Origin: Corticium candelabrum | Lineage: Eukaryota > Porifera > Homoscleromorpha > Homosclerophorida > Plakinidae | DNA length: 64,000 nucleotides | Reading direction: 5' to 3' | Assembly: GCF_963422355.1 (NCBI RefSeq) | Contig: NC_085105.1 | Span: 124,001-188,000, forward strand | In this document: positions 23,201 through 38,200 of the stretch, in pieces | Layout of the letters: every line of letters begins with the position of its first letter | Numbering within the stretch: the first letter of the stretch is position 1 | Translations under genes and position numbers: made by a program | The notes under the pieces: generated by a model | Told to the model about the DNA's origin: nothing | What the model saw: the letters and a program-made list of their open reading frames with translations, nothing else | The model's database searches: none

Positions 23201-26200
23201 CATGTTCATATGTGCAGGTCAGGCAGTTTAGGTACATGCATGTATAACATTAGTCAGGCAATGATTAGTTTCTTAGTAATTGTTTCTGATTATCTTCTGA
23301 CTTCATTGTTTGATAGGTGAGAAACAGTGCCCTGCTGCACTTCGAATGATTTGTTGTCAGTTGCTGCTGGAGATTACTGCTTTTCTTCGTGAGTGTCCTC
23401 GTGTTTTCTCACGAAGAAAGAAGAAGTCAAGTATTTTTAGCTCAGGGCAGTTCAGCCCCAATTACTCGACTCGTTTTTCCAGTTCCCGGACAGCAAGCTC
23501 TCGGTCTGGACGGGATGGAGATAGGTTCTTTGTTAGAAGGCCAAGTCACAGTCCTGGAGTACAGAGTGGTCGTCAGGCAACTTCTGGTATGCACTAGGGA
23601 CACACACACACACAAGTGACTGAAGCACTTGCAAGTACATGTGCGTACATGCCCGTATGGTACATATGTTTATTACATAGTTATTATGAATGCACATATG
23701 GTATGAAGCATACACAATAGTGATACAGTATTAGACGTATTGATTGTAACAGTGACATACTGAGATGAGCAGAAAAGACTTTTGCTGATGACTTTCATGT
23801 GGACAAATAATGATCATGGATTTTTAGTAAAGCAAAAACGCATTTGTAGTCCATGCCAACTGTACTATGATGCAAGAGTGAAACAATCTGTTTTATGTGA
23901 CATGTTTGTTTTCTGTGTACAGAAAGAGAAAGAGATCGAGAGATTGGACAAGAGAAAGAAATGCGTCGTCATGTTGACACAGGCATTACTGAAGCTGTTC
24001 TTGTTGGTCCAAGTAACATGGGAATGTTATCTGTATTGCTCACTTCAAACGCTTCTGCTCCCTCATCTCTTTCTGTTTCCAGAGAAGGACGTCGTCTTAG
24101 TGCAGCATCCTCTATAGCTCATGGAGGAGCCACATCTGGTGTCAGTCGTCGTATTGAAAGGGCTGTGAGTTTCAGTGGCAAAGCTGGTCCTGCAATTGAT
24201 GCAGAAGATGGTTATCGGCGTTACGGCAACAGACATTCAAATCGTCGTAACACATTATATTATGACGTGGATCTTGCCAGTTGTTTGAGTGATGGAAGTG
24301 AAGATGATGCTGATGGATATCTTAGTGATAGTGAAAAGTATGGGTCTGGTCAGAATAGCAGCTTTCTTCGGTCTGAGCGAGAAAACTTCCCATGGATGTC
24401 TGTTATAGCAGACATCATCAATGGCATGTCAACGTCCTGTAACCATGAATACTCATGTGAAGAGACATGTGTCAGGCGACAAAAGAAGCGTTGTCTGATT
24501 TTGCTGGAATCTTTGGAAGAATTATATGGCCAAACAGAGAAACCAGAGAAATATCGTAAAAGGAGTGAGGTTCAGACAGGTCACACAGAAAAAGGATTTA
24601 GTTTTACTGAAAGTAGTCAATATCAACTTGGCTTACGAGACAGCGTTAGTGGACACCATAGTCTTACCCATTCCATCGTGCAGCATTCAATAATTTCAGA
24701 GACATTGGGTCTGTCACGTGGTGGGCTTGGTCTATCTGTTAACTTTGATATCAAAACAGAACGATATTCAGGAAGAGCAAGGGCACCAAAACTTTCTACT
24801 GTTATTCACAAGACTCTTGGCACAATTGCCAACCTAGCTATTGGTGGTGTGAGCAGCCGTGGTAATGAGGATGACGAAGACGTAGAAGATACAGCACAGC
24901 CAAGGTTCAGACAGTCGAGGTTACATGAGCTTGAATCACAGGGATATGATAATGATGCAGAAAAGAAATTTAATCAGGAGAGAATTGATTACTTGAGAAA
25001 TCAGGTTATTTCATTGAGAAGTACTAAAAAAGGAGTGATTCTAATATTGATATATTGATATATGTTGATATGTGTTGAGTCTGTTGTCTTAGGGGCTTTA
25101 TCTAACGTTTTGTTGTTACACATTTTATTGCATCTTTATTTGATGCTAAGTTTCACTTCCGTGTGTGTCTGTTCGTCTGTAATTTTTGCTTTTTTGCATG
25201 TCCACCCATTAAGTTTCAGACTGTTTATCTTCTATCAATCTTCTCTGTCTTCCTATCTCACCTCAAAAACGTGTTTCATTGTATGCATTCTATGTCTATT
25301 TTAGTTCAGGGAGGTAGGTGGTTTAGATGCACACGAGTTCTCATATGTTTGTTGTTACCGAGGTGACAAGCAGACATTTGATGTTTTGATTGTGTCTAGG
25401 TAATTGGTCTTTGTCACTGTGGCTTCTCAGCATATATTGTCGCTGCCCCTGTTCTTCCTGAGTCATTGTTTCAAGTGATTGTGGACAGTGCATGGAACAT
25501 GCTATTGGATTCCAATCATGACCTCAGCTCATCAGCAGCTTGCGTTTTTCTTCTTGCATCAGCCAAAGTGGGGAAAGCAGCAGAAAGTAAACTGATGGAT
25601 TCTTTGGATAGTCCAGACCCATTGACACGTTTAAATGGCATTGCCAGGTCAGTAGCGTAATGTATAAGAGCTAGCGTTGATGTTGTATTGAGCCATCTGT
25701 TTAATATGCAGTTTTGCGTCAGATATACATACATTTGTACGTTTTCAATAAGTGAAATGTTGTGATGTAGGTTTGGTGTTTTGTGGGAGAACCGTTACCA
25801 GGTGTGGCCTAGAATGGAGAAGGATGCCCAGAAGAAATTCAAAGTTCCTCCACTGAATATCGGATTCACATTACCATCACCACCTCTTGGATGTGCTGGT
25901 GTGTTACCTCCTGACACACCATGGAAAGTGCAGAGGGAGACAAAGAGTGGACAAGCAACTGGAAGCAAGGTATGTCTTTTTCATCTTGAATGCACAATAA
26001 AATAACTTGTGTGTCTATCTGTTTTCTCTCTGTCAATTTGTCTGTGTGTGTACTTGCTGCTTTTGTGGCTTGCAGATTTTATGCTGTTGGAATCAATCTT
26101 TTGTTGTTGTGCAATTCTTATTTCTTGTTCAACTATTCATACTCTGTATTTGCTATAGTGGGTACTGTATTGTGGATTATGGGGACACATGCATTAATCA

Positions 26201-29200
26201 AAACAGATGTCAGATTTTGTTTACACGAGTAGTTTATTGACAACTAGCTTGGGATATGTGCACACTATTGCTTATACAAGTCAGCCTGATGTAATGCACT
26301 TGTTTCATCTGCCAGAAATTAAGTGCTCTTGTATTTGGCTTATTACCAACATGACAAAGAGCAGGAGAACATTGCTCTGCCTTTCCAAAGATGTTAACAT
26401 GCGGCGGGGCACGTTAGCACAAGTTGCCTTCTGGTGCTGTAAACATTCTCTCATTTCATATACGTCTATTTTACTTTAGCTGTATGCAGTTCTAATGTGT
26501 CTGCCATGATTTACACTTTAGTTACATGCATTCTTGGGTCTGTAACTGTTCTTGCTTCAGATGGAAGATGGAATTCAATCTGTCAAGGAGAACATTGAGG
26601 ACACTAGAAGAGACACTAAAAAACAAGGAAGGCAAAACTTCAACATGCGCAGAATTCCGATCATACAGAAAGCTGGAATTGATTCCGCTGCTGTAGACGT
26701 GGAAGGTTGGTTAGTTTGCTAGTAAATGTTTAATCTTTATTTTCTATCTTTGTAGGAATCTGGTAGTTGTGAATTTATCTGCTTATCTTTGTGTAATGTT
26801 TGTTTTCTTGACTTGATCGTTTGCATGTACCTGTTCTCTCTGTTTGTGTGCATGTGTACAGAGAAGTACTGCCTTGCAGTGAAATGGCATTTTTGTGTAC
26901 AGAACCAAGTCTTCTAGTGTTTAACTCGCAGTGTGTAGGAGGATCAATGAACTACACAGAACCAGTTTATGTGTGTGGAAACACAACGATCTATTTGTTT
27001 GTTTGTCTATCCAATTGGCTGCTTGCTTATATATGTATCTATTTATTTATTAAATACATACTTTCAAATTTGATGACTTTAACAATGGAAGAGCAAACTA
27101 CACCAGTAAAAGTTATGATCATTAGGTTAGCATGTTTCTACTTGACAGTCTCCATTGATCTCGCATATTTTATTTTGTTCCATTTTGTTCTCATATGCTC
27201 ATTCTTTCACTCAGGTGATGGTTCTCATGATGTTGAACGAAGTCGTCATTATGCTTTGTTCCCTGCTGCTATCTACTCTGCTATTCCACGGCTTATTCAA
27301 CTATTGGACGCTGCTGTTGTTGGTGACAACACAAACACAACAAGTGAAGCAGTACAGCAGTGTTTATCAGTTTGTCTGTTCGAAAACACTTGCTGTTTAG
27401 TTGCAGAAGCAGTTCAATGTGTTATCTGGAAATGTCTTGTTGAAGAACCGGCTCTCTTCTTCAGACCATTTCAAGAGAGAGCTGTGAAATCTGGGCAGCA
27501 GGTCAGGTTTAAATGTGACAGACACATTTACCAGTTAATAACGCAATCTTTGCTGACACTGAGGTTGCCATAGATAATCACTAAGGGATTGGAATGGTTG
27601 GACGTAAAGTTGAATGTTTGTTCATTTTTTTGTAGTATAGCTTTACATTGCTGACGTGTTTTCTCTATTATGCTGTGCTCCTCATACATGAATAGCTTTG
27701 TGCTTAGTGTTTTATTGCTATATTAGAAAGAAGTTGCTTTTGTGACATCAGACCTTGTTAATTAAGTTTAGGAAATGTAAGGTACATTAACTTTGAAACA
27801 AAGCAGGTCAAACGTGATGTGTTGAATAGATAGGATGCCACTGGCCTATGTAGTCATGACATAAAATACTGCAGTTCTTAAATGTTGACTGTAAGCATTT
27901 AGATGATAGTGATATTGTTTTATGCATGTTATTTGTTGACTCTGTTTTGTTTCTTAGACTTTCTGATTGTGTAATCTTACATTTTGTTGTTTCTATGATT
28001 TGACATTTCAGGGTGAAATTCTTCAGTCATTGCGTTGTTTGCTACTGTACTTTCCTGTTCTTCCTCCAGCTGCAGCTCAGTTTGTCTACAACCATATGAT
28101 GGGTGTTATTACGTATTATGCAAGTGGAAAGGGTCGTCTGAAGGAGAACTGTCAGGAGATTGTGTCCGATGTGCTGTCTGTCATATGGCAGGTTGTGCCT
28201 AGTGTGAAGGGACTCAATTTGAAGACTTTAAAGGAGCAGTTGAAGAGAGAACAATGTGATGTAAGATGATTGGTCATTCTATTAATTACAGGAACTCATT
28301 AATCATAACAAAGTCATACCATTTACCCATCTACGTTGGTCACTTTAGATCATGCTGTAAACAACAAATATTTACAAGAAAATTCTGTGTTATTAAATTG
28401 TCAAAATTCTTAATAATGTTGCATTCTTTTGTCTGATAAATATGAGATATTTATGCCAATGACATCAATTGCAACAACAACAACAACATTTGTACCGTAG
28501 TAGTAGATAGCAACGACAAAAGTCTTAGTACTGCCATGCTCAGTTTCAAGTACGTGGGTAGTGCTATTTCTTGGATGGCCAGACTACACATCTTCTGTAC
28601 CAAGTGTCTTTCATGATCAGTCTCATGCAGGCACCGTTCACCAAATCATTACCACCATACTCATAATACTGTGACTTGGAGAAGGTACACATGTAGACAG
28701 TAGTGACCACCTGATACTGTCTATATTTCCATTTCACAGGCTGAAAGTATCTTGTTTGTCAACTACTTGCTATGTGTGGCAGTAGTATTTATGTTTTGTG
28801 TGTTGTATAGGTGACTGTTCTTATTACAGCTCGCCAGAGTACTGCCAGAGCTCTCTGTGTTTCGTGTCCCTCATTACATGGTCAGGCAAATGGTGCAGCA
28901 AATGTTGCAGTGATTAAGAATGTTGAATCTGACCATACATTTCAAAGCATTGTTGAGGCAGCAGCAAAAGATCTGAAGTTAACAGCTAAAGACTACTACT
29001 TAGAAGATCAAAGAACTGGTAAGCATTAATTTAATTAAGCTACAAGCACAAAGATGTGTAACACTACAAGTGGCATAGCACTCTGAAACAACTCCCCACC
29101 TGTGTGTGAGGGGTTGGGGTGGGGTGGGGTGGGTGTGGGTGTTTCTATTTGTATCTAATACGTCTGTGGCTGTTTGTTTGCCTGTTTGTCTATTTGTCTG

Positions 29201-32200
29201 TGTATTTGTTTGTCTCTTTCTATGTATGTATGTATGTATGTATGTATATATGTATGTACGTATGTTTGTATGTACCGCATGTAATACCTCATAGAAGAGC
29301 ATGCTCTTCTAAGTGAGAGTTAGCAGAAAGTGTGAACAAGGCATTATGCAACTCTACTACTGACATGCCCCTGTAAGTGAGGTGGCCTTGGAAATCTTGA
29401 CTTTGGCGCTTTTGTGCTTGAGCAGTGAATGTGGTGTCATGTGCAGGAGATTAGAGTTTTTCAGAACAATGAACTTACACAGGTCAAGTGATAGATGAAT
29501 ACATAGCCTCACACAGAAGGTGGGCAATGAGATAAACAAATGGATAAATTGCCAGACAAATTCTCAAGCTGAACTTAATTAAGTGTTGCAACTATATGTC
29601 TGAATGTAATTGGTGTATTAATAATTAGCTGCTGCACTTGTTGATCATCATTATGTTGGAGATCATTATTTCCATCGAAGAGAGTCAGAGTCACAATATC
29701 AACTTAAACTTGTTCCAATTAGCAATCAGGATGCAGAAGTAGAGGAGAAGAAACAGAGATTTGTTAGTGAATTCTGATTGTTGTTTTTATTGTACAATAC
29801 TGCTAACATTGTATGTGTACAGGCTTTTTTGCATGCTCAGTCAGAACTGTGTCGTGTACTTCATGCTCACTCACTAATTGAAAGTTGTGTGGCAGCAGAA
29901 CCTGGACTCATTTTGAAGGGAATGACTCCCACAGAGGTGAACTGGTTGTGATGTTATGTGCAGTGTTGTTTTTTACTGTTGAGTTGGCTGTTTCCACTAC
30001 CTATTTTAACATCTAGTTGTCACACTAACAGACTGATGAGTTGATAGCTAGTTCCAAAGCCAGATATGCTAAAATTTGTGGACAGAAAACGTAGCATTTA
30101 TTGCTTTTAGTCACAAGACCTGTTTTCACTTTGTAGACTTCTTTGCACAACTAAATAGCACATGTTGTGGTTTTAGTACTTACAACATCATCTGGATATC
30201 TTGTATGGAGACTTGTCTCGACAGTCATCGTTTCCACGGAAAGCTCTTGAGTCAAACTTTGAACTGTACAGTGGTATCAGTGGCAGAGTAAGTAGTGCTT
30301 ATACTTGTATGTCTTACCTGCACTTTCATATGTAGTTTTTGTTGTTTGTGTGTCAAAGGTTTGATGAACTGCTCTGTCACATTTGTTGTATTTCTTGATT
30401 GTTCATGATGTATCAATCACTTTGTTTTTATCTGTCAAACCATGTAGATGCATTTATCTGTTGCTATTTTCACAACCATACACAGGCTACAATTATTTGT
30501 TATGCACTTGTCATTTTTTAACTGCGTTTGCAATAAATATCTAGATTATGTGTTTTTTTTTAAATGTTTCTGTTTGGTTTTGAGATTGATATGATAAATG
30601 TTATAGGAACTATTTGGAGTTGATCTTCTTCACAAACAAGTGTGGGTAGAGTTTATCTGGAAAATGTTTCATCACACTCCTGAATCATTTCCTTGGGGCA
30701 AAGATGCCGTTCATTTTCTGAATGTTATTAATGGCACTCTCCTACTTCACTGTGAAGACCAGTCGATGCTTCGACTCTGTCTTTCTTGTCTTCTCGGTGC
30801 TATTCGTAAATTTACTCATCTGTTTCCACGTGAGGGTTATGCACATATCATTCCTACTATTCTGCGAGTTTATGCTGCTCACTCGGCATACAACTTTGTT
30901 GTCAAGAGTGTGGAGGTGAGTGAAAAAGTTAGAGAATTTGCATTGGTGATCAGAGTTAGCAATCTGGAATTTGTATCTGATCACAATGTTTCTGATTGTT
31001 ATTTGATTTTGCTGTTGTTCGTTTGTAGTATTTTTGGGTGGAATGTTATGCTGCTCATGGATGTCAATTTTTACTGGAGGTTAGTATTGTCTTGGTTGAT
31101 TGTACAGTAGTATGAATGTGTACGTTTTACTTTTATTACAATGTAGATGTTATCAGCTGCTGCTCCTCTGTTAGTTACAAATCGTGTCCCATACTTTGGT
31201 CAAGAGCAGCAGAGGCTGCATTCACAATACAAGGTGAGATTGCATGGCAACATAACATATAGACTGGTTGGTTGAGATGCAGGCTTTGCGGTTTGTAGGT
31301 TCTTCCAGTTCATCTTTATAGCTTGTTGAATTGTCTCGAAAAGAATGAAGCTGAGGATGTGTTGCTTTTGGAGGAGATGATAGCGGGCAATAAACAGGCA
31401 ATGAACACAGAAGAGAGGCAAAGGAGTATGACACAGGACAGTATCTTCAGCAACTCTAGTTCTACATTAGAGGCAAGATGCTTATCTAGTTGATGAATAA
31501 ATAAACCAAGAAGATGCAGCTCTCCTGAAATGCCTTAATTCATTCGTGTATAGTAATACAACATATTAAGAGATCTAAAAGTCACATTTATTGAGATATG
31601 TATCTTTCTAGTGCAACAGTCTAACATGTTGACAACAAATACATTTCTCCGGTTCTAAAAACTAATGCAGTGATTAATGCCATGTTGTTTGTACATTTAG
31701 GAAGACAATAACCAAAATAGATTTACTATGGACACTGCATTCAGATTGATAGTCTCAGTCATCACCTTTGATCCAGAGTCTCTGCGTGCATCACAAATGC
31801 TGGTATGGTATTGTTGTATGCACTTCTGTTTTGTAATTTATTTGACTTTTGTACAGTATTTACTTGATGCACTGATGCCATATCTTTTGAGTGGCATTGA
31901 CAGACAAACGCTAGCGAAGTACGCACAATCAATGCAAGTTCTAATCACTGGATGTTCATCTCTTAAAGAGTAAGAGAAAACACATCAAGAATGCATGCTG
32001 TGTTGGTTAAGTTACCTGTTTCAAAAATATCATAGGACACTGTGACAGCAATTCTAGTACACTCAAACCTCCCTAATCCGGACAGTATGGGACCAGCTAC
32101 TGTCCGGATTCTAGAAATGTCCGGAGGATAGAGATAGCTAATGCATGTTATATCTTTGGAATCCGAGGCCTTTTTATGTAAGGTTTGGTGAACGTTATAC

Positions 32201-35200
32201 CAGTTCTGCATACAGTATGCGTCTAGTGTAGAGTACACACTTGCACTACACCGTAATGTACATGTGCACTTTGTTCTACAGTTACACATACGTTGCATAT
32301 ACACGTTCACCTAGCTCTGGCACGTGGTTATACAGGGAGTTTCTTGGCAAAATGCTTACCCTCGGAGTCCCAAAATCTGATATGCACTGGGAAAAAGGGT
32401 CTGGGCTAGGGAGATGTCTGGATCTTGGAGGTCCGGAATAGGGAGGTTCGAATGTATGTCAATGTTTACATAGTAAACGTAGGTTAACATCAGGAGTAGC
32501 AGAGGATTGCAGAAGCTTTGTAATGTTAATAATAGGTAGAGGTGGAACTATGACGTATTGATACAAATGACTGTGAGAACGTTGCATTGTTCGGTTAGCA
32601 TTGTATAGCCGGTAGCTTATCAATATGAGTAAGCGCAGTACTCATTCGGCCCGACTTGAAGCATCCCTCACTCTTCCTCAGTCCCCGGGAAGAAATTGCT
32701 TCGCTTCCGGACATTTCAATTCGCCTGCTTCTGGAGCAATACCATCTTGTTCCCACCGGTTCCAGGCCGGAACGAATGAAGCGACTCTCCGCTGTTCTTT
32801 TTCCTGCAGACGGAGGGAGCTACTGCAACCACCGCAGAGCCGGCAGCACCTTCATCCACGCCAGCGGTGACAGAAATGCCTACCATGGTCACGCAGATCG
32901 ACAGCGCATTGCTAGAAACTGTGATCCATTCAGCGGTACAAGCATCGGTAGCTGCCATGTCCGAAGCCATCCGTCCTGTCCTGAGTCATTCAAGTTCCAG
33001 ATCAGGCTCTGCCTGCCACGCCACAAGGGAGGGCCGTACCCGGACGCGGAGTCGCAATCGTGGGAACTGGAACGACAGCAGCCGCAGTTCTCGGTCATCA
33101 CCAAGGTCACGATCACCACGCAGACGACGGTCCAGATCACCCAGTCACCGTTCCCGCACAAGATCAAAATCACGTTGTTACAGCCCTCACACTTCTCTCG
33201 GTTACTGATCTTGTGCAGCATCTTGGATGCTTTCTAGGAGGACAAAGAGGAAGATATTAGCAGGTGATTATGTTGACTCTGACGTAATACTTACTGAAGT
33301 AACGACCAACACTGGTGGGGTCCCCATGGCAACGAAAGCCTCGGTCTCCGGTCCAAAGCACAGAAATGTCCGCGACATCGGTTTGTGGCTTCAGGCTTGG
33401 TCTGCATACGCAGCGACAGTCTTACTAGCGGATCCAGCTCGAGATTACGAACTTATCAGCTACCAGTCTATAGTCGCCCAAGCTAGTTCGGAATACCAAA
33501 CTTCAGCGTGGTTAAAAATACGATAGAGCCTTTCGCTATTTCGTCAGCAGGTCCACGGGTGTAAGATGGGACACGATCAACCACCACCTATGGGCTCAGT
33601 GTTTCACAGGTCACGCAGCAACCTCTGTCGCCTGCTATACATGTGGCCAGCCGGGCCATGTGGCAACAGACTGTACTCACACCGACTAGTCCTTTCGTCC
33701 CCCAGGCGAGCAATCGCACCTTCCCGTAACATCTCCAACCCCGCTTCTGGCAAACCCGAAATCTGTCGTGCCTTCAACGCTGGTCGATGCAAGAACCAAG
33801 CGTCACCAAGCTTGTGCAAATACTGACACGAATGTTTTACCTGCCACGGCGATCACCCAGAGGCCACATGTTCCCGCATGGGCACCAATAAACAAGCATA
33901 AACCAGACACTCCACTTCAGCCTGAGGTTTTTGCAATGTCACTACATAATCACCCTGATCCCACGTTTGTTGAATCACTGCTTTGGTTGCTACGTCACGG
34001 TTTCAATCTTGGCTACACTGGTGCATGTTGCTTTTGTTTATCGTCCAATCTGAAGTCGGCACTGGAGCACAAGGTCATTGTTCAGCAAGGGCTCGATTTA
34101 GAATGTGAACGCGGCCACATGGCTGGCCCTTGCAAGGATCCCCCACTACCAACTCTCCAGTGCTCTGGCGTAGGTGTCGTTCCAAAGAAAAACGGTAGCT
34201 GGAGACTGATCATGCACCTCTCCACTCCTCGCGGATTTAGTATTAACGACAGCATCGACCCGGAGGAGTATCATCTGCGGTACAAGAAAATTGATGATGC
34301 CATTGCCTTCGTGAAACAGGCCGGTCAGGGTTGCTACATGGCGAAGATGGACTTGAAACATGCCTTTCGTCTGTGCCCAGTCCGCCGAGAGGATTGGGAC
34401 CTATTGGTAGTCTATTGGGAGGCCAATACTACGTCGACAAGCGCTTACCCTTTGGTCTACGCTCTTCACCAGCACTATTTAATCAAGTAGCGGACGCGTT
34501 TGAATGGATCCTAGTAAACGAGTGCCACATTAAGCATGTTGTTCACTACCTAGACGATTTCTTCTTTGTCGAACCAGGTAACCCCACTTGCCATGCATCC
34601 ATGACACGGGTCAAGGACAAAGCCCAGCAGCTGGGCGTAGTGATGGAGCCAAGCAAAGAAACAGGCCCAACTACAACTATAACTTTCCTAGGCATTGGAC
34701 TTGACTCAGAGGCGATGGTGGCTAGGTTACCTCCTGAAAACTGAAGGATCTGATGAGTGAAATTCCCCAATGGCTGTCACGCCGTAAGGCGACCAAGTGC
34801 GATTTGCAACCAATAATCGGCAAGCTTAGTTTCGTATACAAGATCGTTCCAGCTGGCCGAATTTTCCTACGCCGACTCATCGACCTGACCACCTCCGTTC
34901 GACTGAGTCATCACCATGTCTATATTACCAGCGAAAGTAGGAAGGATTTCCGGTGGTGGTATCATTTTCTCCCGTCCTGGAATGGGGTGGCAATGATGTT
35001 GGATTCGCATCTCTCCGCTGCAGCAGATATGGAGCTCTACACAGATGCGTCAGGTTCACACGGCTTCGGCGCATACTACGGGGAGCGTGGTTCCGCGGTG
35101 ACTGGCAGGCGCATCAGACGCTTGAATCAGGGAAATCCATAGCATGGCAAGAATTGTTTGCCGTTGTCGTAGCCGGTCTGACATGGGGCAAACACTGGGC

Positions 35201-38200
35201 CAGCAAGCGGGTTTTGTTCCACTGTGATAATCAGAGCGTAGTCGACGTGTGGCAACACGGTTCAGCCCGCTGCCCCAATCTGTTGGCACTCGTCCGTTGC
35301 TTGTTCTTTATGGCAGCAAACAATAACTTTACCGTCATTATTAGACACATTCCGGGCTCTTCTAACGTAATTGCTGATGCATTGTCTCGCGCACAGATGC
35401 CCAAGTTCCATGCATTGGCACCTCTGGCAGCACCACGGCCGACTCCACTGCCTGCGGAAGCTCTCACCATTGGTCTCCCGGACCAGCAGTGACATTCTTT
35501 CTAAACGAAAGCATCGCCACCTCATCACGACGCACTTATAAGGCAGGCATGTCACGGTATACAGAGTTCTGCAGGCAGAGGAAGTGGTCACCATTTCCAG
35601 CTTCAGAGTCCTCTCTCGTTGAGTCTGTCGCATCAACAGCTTTTGAAGTGCAGTACCAGACGCTGAAGGTGTATCTGGCCGGCATCAAACACCATCATCA
35701 ACTTGCAGGCCTGCCAGACCCCATAGCAACTTCCATCCGCCTTCCCCTCGTGCTCCGAGGCATCAGACAACGCGGACTTCAGCTACCTTCTAAACTGCTG
35801 CGCCTTCCAATCACTATCAAGATCATGGGTGAACTAAAATGTGCTCTGCGAGAACAGCTTGACTTATCAACCGACGACCTTCGGATGTATTGGGCTGCAT
35901 TTACCACTGCCTTCTTCGGCTTTCTTCGATGCTTGGAATATACGGCTCCAAGTCCCAGCCATTTGACAAGGACCGAACGTTTTTACACTCCAATCTTACA
36001 ATCGACGCCAACGGGTATCGGCTGCACATCAAGGAGTCTAAGACGGACCCGTTCCGCTTGGGCGTAGACCTATTTCTTAGCCGATCACACCATTCAGTCT
36101 GTCCGGTAAAAGCGTTGGAAAATACATGGCCCATTCCAGATCTAGAGCATCGGATCTACCGTTATTCTCACACGCGGATGGGTCCTTCCTCACCCCTCTA
36201 CATCGTACCTCTATGCTTCGGTCTTTACTACACAAATTGGGCTTCAACGAAGACCAATACTCAGGTCACAGCTTCCGGATCGGAGCAGCAACAACAGCAG
36301 CTGCAGCTGGCCTGCCAGATTGGCTGATAAAAACTCTTGGTCGTTGGCTGTCAGACTGCTACCAACGATACATCCAACTAAATGCCAAGGCTACCTCTTC
36401 TGTGGCAAACGCGCTCGCAAAAGCCCACATTGCGACAGACTTCCATTGTGGTCCGCTGACTGACAGATTTGCTCTTCTTTTTTTTTCTATTTCTTGTTAA
36501 TCACACTTGGTCACGATACACGGTTGGTGCTTATGTTGAATTTGATGTCTCAGACTGTATTTCAGTGCACTGGTACACACGCAGTCTACTGGCTTTCTTT
36601 GGGGTAGCGTGCCATTTTTTGGGGGTGGGCCCTGTTCAGGGCAGTCTTGGCCAACATTACGAGTACCTCTACTCAGGTGGCAACATCAATGCCACTAACA
36701 TCTTCGGCTCAAGCCAGTTGTCTCATGTACGTCATTCAACAGAATGGGTTCTGTGATGGTGTGTTGAGCCTCCAACGTCAGCTTGACTGACCTCTTGGGC
36801 TTAAGTACATGGTGGTTCTATCGGGCGTCAATCCTCCAACGTCACCCCGAGTGACCTCTTGGGTTCACGCCATTTGTTGGAGCAGCTCAGAGTGTGAGCT
36901 GTCCACTCTGGTTAACCCAGCGTTCACAAAACCCTCACAACCTGGCACGTTGCCCCATTGAAGCCCCACACTGTCTCGTGTCTACACGGTATCGCAACTA
37001 GCAGGCATGTTACTTACAACATGGTAGTGCATTACAAGTGATGTTAAGTGAAATTTATGTTTCAAAATTAATTTCTGTGGTAATTGAATCACATTTTGGT
37101 GCTCAACGTAAGGAAGAAATGTTGTTCAGAGACAGTGCCTGCTCATAGTGGTGATTGGATAATATTTTTAGTAGTTGCAATTTTGTTGATAAAATGTCTC
37201 ATTGTTGTGTGTGTTGTGACAACGATTTTTTATTGTGGTTGGATTAACTACAAGTTACTGATTTTATTGAGGATGTTTCACAATGGAATTGAACCTCTTA
37301 TTCTGTCTATTGCTAATATAGTCATGCTGTTGGAGCCAATTTATTCATTTACGTGATAGTGTGGCTTCATATTCATTTTTGTTTTTAGAGCATTCTCACG
37401 AGCTCGTAATACAGGTGGTAATGCCAGTACATTTGCTCTCAACTCTCCATTTGCCACTCCTCACTCCAGCTTGCATAATTTCGGCCACAGCACCCAACAG
37501 GTACAACCTTCACAGGCAACACAGCAACATGGCAGCTCCAATACTTCCCATTTAACAAATAAGTTAAGGACAGGACGCACAATGAGTTTAGACCCGGAAC
37601 TGATAACTAGACCATCTAACAATAGTGCTAAGCAACGATACAGTTTGTTGCCCTCTGTTCAACTGTTTTCAAAGAATCAGGGAAGCAGTGATAGGACTGC
37701 AGCGGATCATGAGAGAGCTAGACAACAAGCAGCAGAGGAAGGAACTCTGCACAGAAGTCGAGCATTATCTGATGAGGTGGCAAAGAGAAAGGCGAATATG
37801 GACAAGCAGCGAGAGGAACGGTTGAGAGATGAATTTAGAGAAAGTAGAGACTCGTTATTGTCTGTGGCATCAGAGTTCATTTCTCATAGCTCCAAGACTC
37901 ATGCAAGTCGTCGTCCTATTTCAATGTTGAGAGATCCAAATGATTTTCTGTTATTGGGACCAACCTGCCATAGTGTAAGAAAGAATTTAATTGCAGTCTA
38001 TCTCTTGGTTTGTTCATCACCTGCCTGCATGCATGCATGCATGCATCCATGCATGTTTCTGTTTGCCTCTCTGCATGCTTGCCTCGTTGTCCATCATTTT
38101 TGTGTTTACCTCTGCAGTTGCATAGTGTCTCAACTATTATGCTCTTTGTTATTCAGTGAACATCTTTGCTTGTCTGTCACCTATATCTTGTTACATTATC

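Noticed and set aside
27001-27214. N-terminal part of the long frame before UNC80 exon 13
   Set aside because: Hydrophobic translation of intron sequence; a CTCAG acceptor at 27214 and phase with exon 12 define the true exon start.
32716-35636. Minus-strand open frames opposite the retroelement
   Set aside because: They are antisense shadows of the Gag, RT, RNase H and recombinase regions.
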